The position numbers were made by a program, and so were the translations under genes. Under the pieces are notes generated by a model. That model searched no databases and was not told where the DNA came from. It saw only the letters and a list, made by a program, of their open reading frames with translations. A stretch of 10,717 nt of DNA from an uncultured Moraxellaceae bacterium (GTDB lineage Bacteria; Pseudomonadota; Gammaproteobacteria; Pseudomonadales; Moraxellaceae). Below, piece by piece: positions 1 to 5,390 of this stretch; position 1 is the first letter of the stretch; every line of letters starts with the position of its first letter. The DNA is taken from the NCBI GenBank assembly GCA_937928295.1, contig CALEYY010000004.1, positions 1 through 10,717 of the forward strand. Direction: 5' to 3'.

Positions 1-60
1 GTGTTGGTCCCGGTGTTGGTCCCGGTGTTGGTCCCGGTGTTGGTCCCGGTGTTGGCTCAG
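1..60. repeat. 12-bp tandem repeat coding for PTPG
   Basis: The unit gtgttggtcccg occurs four times perfectly at 1-48, followed by a degenerate fifth copy at 49-60. The array begins at the window edge, so the true copy number is unknown. On the minus strand it encodes Pro-Thr-Pro-Gly in the lipoprotein. A second, more degenerate 12-bp periodicity at about 73-108 encodes GSGA. The unit is a multiple of three, so copy-number change would alter linker length without shifting the frame. Confidence 0.95.
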
Positions 61-823
61 GTACTGGCACAGCGCCGGAACCAGCTCCTGAACCAGCTCC
101 TGAACCGCCACCTGCATCAATATCCTCACGCTGCCAGTCAGTCAACAAGGCCTTGCCATCAAATAGACAGGCCATATGCATATGGCCTGCCACATCAGCA
201 CCTGCAAAATCGCAAGGCATGCTGTCGCCCTCCACTTTCATCGTCAACATCAGACCAGCAATACTCCACGTACCTGTGAATGAGCTTTCGCCATCCGTCC
301 CAGTAAAGTGCTTGTCATTGCCAAATACTAAATGCAGATCACCAAGCTTCCACGGGTGCGCCGGAAGGTAAGTAGGCAAATTCATCGATTTGAGCACGAG
401 GCTATAAACCACATCATCGGCGCTACCGCCGATCACTCGACACTCAAGCGTAATGCTGCCGACATCCGCAGCTGCCTTTACACATTCATCCTGCACCGAA
501 TGCTGTGTGTCGCGGATAATCAATACACGATCAACTACCCGCCAGCTCAAGGCTTGCCGTGGCAGCGCACTCCCATCCTCGTTAGTGACAGCCGGACGAA
601 TCACCATGCGTCCATTATCACCAAACTCGATACCCGCCAGAGCTTGGCCAAAATCACCCGTCCAGACGCCGCCCAGCTCGCTGGTCGTCAAGGTTTCCGA
701 TGCCGTTACACGACCACTGGGCTTGAGTGTCTCAACAGAGCTGGAAGAGTCACCGCTACCGCCACAAGCGACCAGACCGCCTGCCAACACAAAGGGCAGC
801 AGTGCCCGCAAGATATGAATCAT
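1..823 (-). CDS. Putative outer-membrane lipoprotein with two Trp/Cys-Cys modules and a PTPG-repeat tail (C-terminus outside window)
   Basis: I do not recognise the family. The frame stays open for 274 codons from the ATG at 823 to the left edge, so the C-terminus is missing. The start is supported by AAGGA about 7 nt upstream. Residues 1-19 form a short hydrophobic signal ending in a lipobox (LVA-C20). Gly at +2 suggests no inner-membrane retention, so outer-membrane anchoring is likely. A Ser/Gly-rich tether follows. Residues about 50-225 hold what looks like an internal duplication. The first module has W94 followed by a Cys pair at 114/128. The second has W186 followed by a Cys pair at 204/219. 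Similar hydrophobic strands (WRVVDRVLII versus WSIAGLMLTM) suggest beta-rich, possibly disulfide-bonded units. Residues 237-251 are GSGA repeats, and from about 255 the protein is PTPG repeats that run off the window. A further domain may follow the linker. It lies 50 nt downstream of rimI on the same strand and seems to have its own promoter. Function is unknown. Confidence 0.85.
   Translation of the reverse strand, partial: MIHILRALLPFVLAGGLVACGGSGDSSSSVETLKPSGRVTASETLTTSELGGVWTGDFGQALAGIEFGDNGRMVIRPAVTNEDGSALPRQALSWRVVDRVLIIRDTQHSVQDECVKAAADVGSITLECRVIGGSADDVVYSLVLKSMNLPTYLPAHPWKLGDLHLVFGNDKHFTGTDGESSFTGTWSIAGLMLTMKVEGDSMPCDFAGADVAGHMHMACLFDGKALLTDWQREDIDAGGGSGAGSGAGSGAVPVPEPTPGPTPGPTPGPTPGPT
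168..189. repeat. Perfect 22-bp palindrome inside the lipoprotein gene
   Basis: The eleven bases at 168-178 (CAGGCCATATG) are followed immediately by their exact reverse complement at 179-189, with no spacer. In the coding frame it specifies Ala-Gly-His-Met-His-Met-Ala, just before the second Cys of module 2. It may be coincidence driven by the HM-HM codons, or a DNA site inside the gene. Confidence 0.9.
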
Positions 824-857
824 CTTTACATCCTTGTCATGTTTTCATCGAGCGCAG

Positions 858-887
858 AATATACGGGAATCGCTTAGGCCATGCCAG
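858..887 (-). promoter_or_regulatory. Possible sigma-70 promoter for the lipoprotein gene
   Basis: On the minus strand a -10-like TATATT (858-863, 5 of 6 consensus bases) lies 18 nt downstream of a -35-like CTGGCA (882-887, 4 of 6). It overlaps the end of rimI and would start transcription about 30 nt before the lipoprotein ATG. No terminator is visible between rimI and this gene, so readthrough from the leuA operon is also possible. Confidence 0.4.
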
Positions 888-1323
888 TCGAGCAGGCCAT
901 GAGCAGCGCATCTTCCTTGCCATCCGGGCCATCGTAATAGTTGCGGCGCAGGCTGAGCTCGTTGTAGCCCAGCGACTGGTACAGCGAAATCGCTGCAAGA
1001 TTTGACACGCGCACTTCCAGAAACCAGATCGTCACGCCCACCGCCAGCACCTCGTCCATGAGCTGCCGCAGCAGCTCGCGGCCCAGTCCCTGACCTCGCT
1101 GCGATGGCGCAACGGCAATGTCGAGCAGATGCGCTTCGTCGAGAATGCGCTGCACAAAAGCAAACCCGATGATCGCCCCGCCCTGCTCCAGCACAAAGGC
1201 GGCATGATTCTGCAGTGATTCCTGCAGGCCCTTCATAGGCCAAGGTGATGGATGCGAAACCTGCTCGATGGCGAATACCGCCGGCAGGTCATCGGCCGTC
1301 ATGACACGAATGGTCGACTTCAT
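874..1323 (-). CDS. rimI: Ribosomal protein S18-alanine N-acetyltransferase RimI
   Basis: This is a cytoplasmic GNAT-fold enzyme that transfers an acetyl group from acetyl-CoA to the N-terminal alanine of ribosomal protein S18. The 149-residue length matches E. coli RimI (148). The N-terminal part carries the family's IEQ.SHPSPWP region. The acetyl-CoA pyrophosphate-binding motif QRGQGLG lies at residues 75-81. E103 (in FLEVR) and Y115 (in SLYQSLGY) fall at the positions of the catalytic base and acid known from Salmonella RimI. The conserved RRNYY and the ED..LM tail are present. The ATG at 1323 overlaps the upstream stop codon as ATGA, which points to translational coupling. A frame extending upstream to 1620 is open but lies inside the neighbouring gene and carries no GNAT sequence, so the short start is right. 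Confidence 0.97.
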   Translation of the reverse strand: MKSTIRVMTADDLPAVFAIEQVSHPSPWPMKGLQESLQNHAAFVLEQGGAIIGFAFVQRILDEAHLLDIAVAPSQRGQGLGRELLRQLMDEVLAVGVTIWFLEVRVSNLAAISLYQSLGYNELSLRRNYYDGPDGKEDALLMACSTGMA

Positions 1324-2042
1324 GGCGCTGATACAGGCTGACTGAGCTGTTGCCAGACCTGGCGCTTGGCCAGCGGACTGGTGAGCAAAACCGACAAGCT
1401 CGGCAGCAGGCGATGCGGCCGCGTCACAAACGGCGCCAGCGCTTCGCCGAAAATCCAGAGTCGGGCTGACGACTGGATCTGCCGCTTGAGCCAGGCCGAG
1501 AGCATGTCGCGGGCGGTATCGGCATCGTCGCCAAGCATGCCTTTGACTGCGCGTGGCCAGATGAAATCCGGCTCTGGTTCGCCGGGATACCAGGCCAGCG
1601 CTCGTTGCAGGTTGCGCCACAATTGCTGCTCGGCAGCCGGCAGGTTCAGTATCTCGCCGGCGACCACATCGGGGAATGCGCCGAGATCAAGCAAAACGAA
1701 GCCGTGCTCGCCCAAAGGCATCAGGCGGCAGGCAAAGCGCGGCGGTGGCGTGGTTGCGGCAGGTGCTACAGAAGCCACGGCCTGCACCGGCGCAGCTTCC
1801 GGCGGCGACACCGACTCCGGCAAGACCACGCGCGCAGCAGCACTGGCTGTGGCCGCCAGCTGCACCCGCGCCTGCATGGCGGGCTGCACCAAGGTAGCCG
1901 CCGGTTCAATAACGCGAGCAGTCACCTCTGTGACCACGCTCGCAGCCGCCCCCGGCAGCGCACGACGAGCACTGAACAAGGGTACACCCAGCGCCGCGAG
2001 GTATTCGCGGCGGCGGCCTTCATCGAGCGTGGACTGCAGCAT
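1320..2042 (-). CDS. holD: Probable diverged DNA polymerase III psi subunit (HolD-like)
   Basis: This 240-residue protein has no obvious catalytic motif. Two segments resemble E. coli HolD. Residues 10-33 (R.REYLAALGVPLFSARRAL) parallel the HolD N-terminus (RRDWQLQQLGITQWSLRR), the part known to contact the clamp loader. Residues 213-234 (LPSLSVLLTSPLAKRQVWQQLS) parallel the HolD C-terminal segment with its Leu-x3-Pro-x-A-(K/R)-x2-(V/L)-WQQ pattern. Between them lie an Ala/Val/Pro-rich linker (about 34-101) and a globular part from about 102, so it is much longer than E. coli HolD (137 aa). Context supports the call: holD directly precedes rimI in E. coli, and pseudomonads have a diverged psi that escaped early annotation. 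Psi bridges the clamp loader and the chi-SSB contact at the replication fork. It overlaps leuA by 1 nt and rimI by 4 nt. The assignment rests on by-eye alignment and synteny. Confidence 0.7.
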   Translation of the reverse strand: MLQSTLDEGRRREYLAALGVPLFSARRALPGAAASVVTEVTARVIEPAATLVQPAMQARVQLAATASAAARVVLPESVSPPEAAPVQAVASVAPAATTPPPRFACRLMPLGEHGFVLLDLGAFPDVVAGEILNLPAAEQQLWRNLQRALAWYPGEPEPDFIWPRAVKGMLGDDADTARDMLSAWLKRQIQSSARLWIFGEALAPFVTRPHRLLPSLSVLLTSPLAKRQVWQQLSQPVSAP

Positions 2043-3586
2043 CAGATCGCTTCGCCTTGCGGATGCGCACGGTCGAGGCCGCTGCGCAGCAGGTTCAGCG
2101 CGTTCAGATACGCCTTGGCGCTGGCGATGACGATATCAGTATCGGCGCCATGGCCGTTGATGATGCGGCCGGCCTGGCTCAGGCGCACAGTGACTTCACC
2201 CTGCGAGTCAGTACCGCTGGTAATGGCATTGACCGAGTACAGCTCCAGCGTGGTGCCGGAGTTGGCAACGGCCTCGATGGCGCGGAAAGTGGCATCGACC
2301 GGGCCGGAGCCCGTCGCAGTGACTGGCTTCTCGGCACCGCTGACCGACAGTACCAGCTTGGCTTCCGGAATGGTGCCGGTCTTCGAGGTCACTTCCAGCG
2401 CCACCAGCTTGAAGACTTCCTCGGCGTTGGGTTGAGCATCCGAGACCAAGGCGTGGATATCTTCGTCGAAAATTTCGTGCTTCTTGTCAGCCAGCTCCTT
2501 GAAGCGCACGAACAGCTGGTTGAGCGTGTTGTCGCTGCCGACCGGGATGCCGAGTTCGTCGAGACGAGCCCGGAAGGCGGCGCGACCGGAGTGCTTGCCG
2601 AGCACCATTTTATTGGCATTCCAGCCCACATCTTCGGCACGCATGATCTCGTAGGTTTCGCGATGCTTGAGCACGCCATCCTGATGGATGCCGGATTCAT
2701 GCGCGAAGGCATTGGCACCGACGATGGCCTTGTTCGGCTGCACCGGAAAGCCGGTGATCGACGACACCAGACGCGAGGCCGGCACGATCTCGGGCGTCCA
2801 GATGCGCGTGCTGACCGGGAACAAGTCGGCGCGGGTGTTCACCGCCATCACGATCTCTTCCAGCGCGGCATTACCGGCGCGTTCGCCAAGACCGTTGATG
2901 GTGCATTCGACCTGACGCGCGCCCTGCAGCACCGCCGCCAGCGAGTTGGCCACGGCTAGGCCGAGGTCGTTGTGACAATGCACCGAGAACACGGCCTTGT
3001 GGGCATTAGGAATGCGCATCAGCAACTGACCGATGAGGTCGCCATACTGGCCCGGAATCGCGTAGCCGACGGTGTCGGGAATATTAATGGTGCTGGCACC
3101 GGCATCGATCGCGGCCTCGATGATGCGGCACAGAAAATCGACCTCGGAGCGGCCGGCGTCCTCGCAAGAGAACTCGACATCATCGACCAGATTGCGCGCG
3201 TACTTCACCGCGCGCACGGCGTTTTCGACAACCGCGTCCGGCTCCAGGCGCAACTTGTACTTCATATGAATCGGCGAAGTCGCAATGAAAGTATGGATGC
3301 GTGCAGCATTGGCCGGCTTCAGCGCCTCGGCGGCCCGGTCGATGTCTTCGGCGCGAGCACGCGACAGCGAGCAGATGCGCGAGTCCTTGACCGCCGCCGC
3401 GACCGCACGCACGGCCTCGAAATCCCCCTGCGATGCCACCGCAAAACCGGCCTCGATCACATCCACGCGCATACGCTCCAGCGCTTTGCCGATGCGCACC
3501 TTCTCTTCCAGCGTCATCGACGCGCCCGGGCTTTGCTCGCCATCACGCAGGGTGGTATCGAAAATAATCAGCTGATCTTTGCTCAT
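2042..3586 (-). CDS. leuA: 2-isopropylmalate synthase
   Basis: This enzyme condenses acetyl-CoA with 2-oxoisovalerate to give 2-isopropylmalate, the first committed step of leucine synthesis. The 514-residue protein is close to E. coli LeuA (523). The catalytic TIM barrel begins with FDTTLRDGEQSPG (9-21). The divalent-metal ligands expected for the family are present: D15, H203 and H205 (in HCHND), and N239 (in ERAGNAALEE). The C-terminal part (about 390-514) matches the leucine-binding regulatory domain, so feedback inhibition is expected. The ATG at 3586 is preceded by AAGGAA with 8 nt spacing, and the N-terminus agrees with E. coli. It is the first gene of an overlapping string with the HolD-like gene and rimI. 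No leucine-rich leader peptide or attenuator hairpin is evident in the 159 bp upstream. Confidence 0.99.
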   Translation of the reverse strand: MSKDQLIIFDTTLRDGEQSPGASMTLEEKVRIGKALERMRVDVIEAGFAVASQGDFEAVRAVAAAVKDSRICSLSRARAEDIDRAAEALKPANAARIHTFIATSPIHMKYKLRLEPDAVVENAVRAVKYARNLVDDVEFSCEDAGRSEVDFLCRIIEAAIDAGASTINIPDTVGYAIPGQYGDLIGQLLMRIPNAHKAVFSVHCHNDLGLAVANSLAAVLQGARQVECTINGLGERAGNAALEEIVMAVNTRADLFPVSTRIWTPEIVPASRLVSSITGFPVQPNKAIVGANAFAHESGIHQDGVLKHRETYEIMRAEDVGWNANKMVLGKHSGRAAFRARLDELGIPVGSDNTLNQLFVRFKELADKKHEIFDEDIHALVSDAQPNAEEVFKLVALEVTSKTGTIPEAKLVLSVSGAEKPVTATGSGPVDATFRAIEAVANSGTTLELYSVNAITSGTDSQGEVTVRLSQAGRIINGHGADTDIVIASAKAYLNALNLLRSGLDRAHPQGEAI

Positions 3587-3707
3587 CGCACTACTTCCTT
3601 ATCGGGTGATGCCCGTGGGCAACAGCCGTCTATTATTCGTCAGTTTGACCGTACTCGGCCAGCGCCAAAAAAAGACACAAACATCCGCTGCCCTTGTCAT
3701 TTTTTAT

Positions 3708-3716
3708 TGGTATTGT
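3708..3716 (+). promoter_or_regulatory. Possible extended -10 promoter for the 235-aa paralogue
   Basis: TGgTATTGT matches an extended -10 element (TGn before a TATAAT-like hexamer). It would give a leader of about 23 nt before the ATG at 3746. No good -35 is seen at the right spacing; TTGTCA at 3694-3699 is too close. The call is tentative. Confidence 0.35.
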
Positions 3717-3745
3717 GCGCGGCAGTTTTGACACGAGGAACGTGC

Positions 3746-4453
3746 ATGAATATCCCCCTGCCTTGCGTGGCTTACGCAACCACCACCGAATTGCAAACCC
3801 AGGTTTTCCAGCTGCATCAAGCGCTGCAAACCGGCATCCGCGACGACCAATCGAAGCTGGCGACCCGCCTTATTCAGGATGCCGCTCACGAGCTCATCAC
3901 GATTTTTTTCAGCGAGCTGATTGCGAACCTGCAAAGCGCCGGTGATGTACCCGCCTATCGCGAGGGTGCCAGCATGGTAAGCGAGATCGCCGACAAGCTG
4001 ACGCACTATCTGGGCTGGGCATCGGCGTTTTTCAGCAACGATCGCATCAAGCCGGCCGTCAGTCATTATCACGCCATGATGCTGCAACGCCCGATGCAGG
4101 GCAGCATGCAGCCGGTCATCGCCTTCGCGATTCCGGATGCGCTGGCAAAGCGTTTGGAGAAGCTGCTGGTGCCGCTCAGCCAGGGCCAGGCCGCGAGCGC
4201 TCATGAGGGCATCGAGGCGCTGATCGAAGTCATCGACCTCGCCCTGCATGCGCTGCTGATCAAGCCCAAGCAGCTGATGAAGTTCAACTTCGTGGTGGAC
4301 AAGACCCTGAACGGCGTCATCTCCCTCACACAAAGCTTGTCCTTCCGCAGCCTGCGCAAGATTGGCGAGCAGATGCCAGCGGCGCATCAGCCCGTACTCG
4401 CTCAGCACTTGCAGCAGTTTTTGCTGACCGCCAGCCAGGCCCAGGCGGCTTAA
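3746..4453 (+). CDS. Conserved protein of unknown function, paralogue A of a convergent pair
   Basis: I do not recognise this 235-residue protein. It has no signal peptide or membrane segment and looks largely alpha-helical and cytoplasmic. Two blocks are strongly shared with the gene facing it. The first is residues 84-108 (KL.HYLGW...FFSN.R..P.VSHY). The second is residues 174-193, containing MKFNFVVDKTLNGVIS. A conserved L.FRSLRKIGEQ helix follows. The lysines, the Asp of VVDK and the FFSN motif are the likeliest functional residues, but no known active-site pattern is apparent. The ATG at 3746 has GAGGAA about 7 nt upstream. The frame is open far upstream, but that part is antisense to leuA and is not coding. 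It is divergent from leuA and ends 22 bp from the stop of its paralogue. Confidence 0.9.
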   Translation: MNIPLPCVAYATTTELQTQVFQLHQALQTGIRDDQSKLATRLIQDAAHELITIFFSELIANLQSAGDVPAYREGASMVSEIADKLTHYLGWASAFFSNDRIKPAVSHYHAMMLQRPMQGSMQPVIAFAIPDALAKRLEKLLVPLSQGQAASAHEGIEALIEVIDLALHALLIKPKQLMKFNFVVDKTLNGVISLTQSLSFRSLRKIGEQMPAAHQPVLAQHLQQFLLTASQAQAA

Positions 4454-4643
4454 AAGAGCGGCTTAAGAGAGCCGCTTAGCGCGGCATCTCGCGAAACAAG
4501 AAGCTTTCCAGATGATCCGCGACCGGCACGAACATCGGTCGCGGCAGGAACTGGCCGAGCTTGCGCAAGCTGCGGTTGGACAGCGCCAGCGTCACTGAAA
4601 TCACGCCATTCAGGGTCTTGTCCACCACGAAGTTGAACTTCAT
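4277..4643. repeat. 35-bp perfect inverted repeat shared by the two paralogues
   Basis: Positions 4277-4311 are the exact reverse complement of 4609-4643, with 297 bp between them. Each arm encodes MKFNFVVDKTL plus the first two bases of an Asn codon in its own gene. Elsewhere the paralogues differ at many synonymous sites, so the identity is local. Confidence 0.95.
4457..4476. terminator. Hairpin between the convergent paralogues, possible terminator
   Basis: AGCGGCT (4457-4463) pairs with AGCCGCT (4470-4476) across a 6-nt loop, filling the 22-bp gap between the two stop codons. Read on the minus strand the stem is followed by CTTTTA, a weak U-tract, so it fits termination of paralogue B better than of A. 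A direct repeat of gcggcttaa (4445-4453 and 4459-4467 region) overlaps the left arm. Confidence 0.5.
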
Positions 4644-5177
4644 GCGCTGCTTCGGCACATACAGCAGCGGCTCCAGCGCCTCATCAATCACACGAATCAG
4701 AATCTCGATGCCAGCCTTGGCATCCGGGGCCGAGCCGTCACGCAAGGCATCCAGCGACGCCTTCGCTTCAGCCGCCAGCGCCGGGCTAATACTGAACGCC
4801 AGATGCGCCAACGGCACGCCATCCACCGGCAGCTGCGTCATCAGCGAGCGATAGTGCGAGACCACTGGTGCCAGCCGCTCATTACTAAAGAAGCTCGTCA
4901 CCCAGCCCAGGTAATGACGCAGCTTGCCCTTGATATCCTCAACCACGGCCACCGCCTCGCGAAACACCGGCGATGCCGGATCCTTGGCTTGCAACGACAG
5001 CATGAGCTGACCAAAAAAGGCATCGATCAAATCGCAAGACGCATCGGTGATGAGCTTGCCAGCCAGCGCCGCCTGCGACTCTTTCACGCGCTGCTGCAGG
5101 GAATTGTCCAGCGCCGCCACGGCATCGGGCAATGAGTCGGAAATACGGCAGGCAATAAACGGAGTGGTTAAAGTCAC
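4476..5177 (-). CDS. Conserved protein of unknown function, paralogue B of a convergent pair
   Basis: This unrecognised protein is clearly homologous to the 235-aa protein facing it, with roughly two-fifths identity judged by eye. The shared blocks are KLRHYLGWVTSFFSNERL (about residues 85-102), SHYRSLM, and VPKQRMKFNFVVDKTLNGVIS (about 174-194), followed by an LSNRSLRKLGQFLP helix. No signal peptide, membrane segment or known catalytic motif is seen. The start is uncertain. The longest frame opens with GTG at 5207 but has no ribosome-binding sequence. I chose GTG at 5177 because it gives 233 residues that align with paralogue A from the first residue without gaps up to the first conserved block, and GGA lies 8 nt upstream. 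Only the start is in doubt. It lies downstream of the groEL terminator on the same strand, so it probably has its own promoter. Confidence 0.85.
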   Translation of the reverse strand: MTLTTPFIACRISDSLPDAVAALDNSLQQRVKESQAALAGKLITDASCDLIDAFFGQLMLSLQAKDPASPVFREAVAVVEDIKGKLRHYLGWVTSFFSNERLAPVVSHYRSLMTQLPVDGVPLAHLAFSISPALAAEAKASLDALRDGSAPDAKAGIEILIRVIDEALEPLLYVPKQRMKFNFVVDKTLNGVISVTLALSNRSLRKLGQFLPRPMFVPVADHLESFLFREMPR

Positions 5178-5342
5178 GGCGGGAATCCAAGCAGAATGAG
5201 ATGACACAAACAGTAAACGACTACGGGCTCGCTGAGTACGCTGAAATGCCCCAAATATCAGTCAACAGGGCCAACACAAAGTTGTTAGCCAACTGCCGAG
5301 CTATGGATGCACTGAAGCAGGTCTGGCGCTGAGGGGGAGCAT

Positions 5343-5371
5343 AAAAAAGCCCGGAACTAGTCCGGGCTTTT
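5343..5371 (-). terminator. Rho-independent terminator of groES-groEL
   Basis: An 11-bp perfect stem (AAAAGCCCGGA at 5345-5355 pairing with 5361-5371) encloses a 5-nt loop. On the minus strand it is followed by six T residues (5348-5343). It begins 20 bp past the groEL stop codon. The flanking A and T tracts would also let it work for plus-strand transcription. Confidence 0.92.
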
Positions 5372-5390
5372 CGCAACGCCAAAGCGCTGT

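Noticed and set aside
1..60. Tandem repeat as a CRISPR or other non-coding array
   Set aside because: The 12-bp units have no spacers and are in frame with a continuous lipoprotein reading frame.
1324..1620. Upstream extension of rimI
   Set aside because: It is out of frame over the HolD-like gene. RimI homology and length fit the ATG at 1323 exactly.
1366..2435. Plus-strand frames of 254 and 276 codons opposite the HolD-like gene and leuA
   Set aside because: They are Arg/Ser/His-rich, match no family and lie antisense to well-supported genes in GC-rich DNA.
2972..3745. Long plus-strand frame running into paralogue A
   Set aside because: This part is antisense to leuA and its upstream region. 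The protein similarity to the paralogue and the ribosome site begin only at 3746.
3587..3745. Leucine attenuator or leader peptide before leuA
   Set aside because: No leucine-rich short frame or terminator-type hairpin was found. The palindrome at 3610-3621 has only a 2-nt centre.
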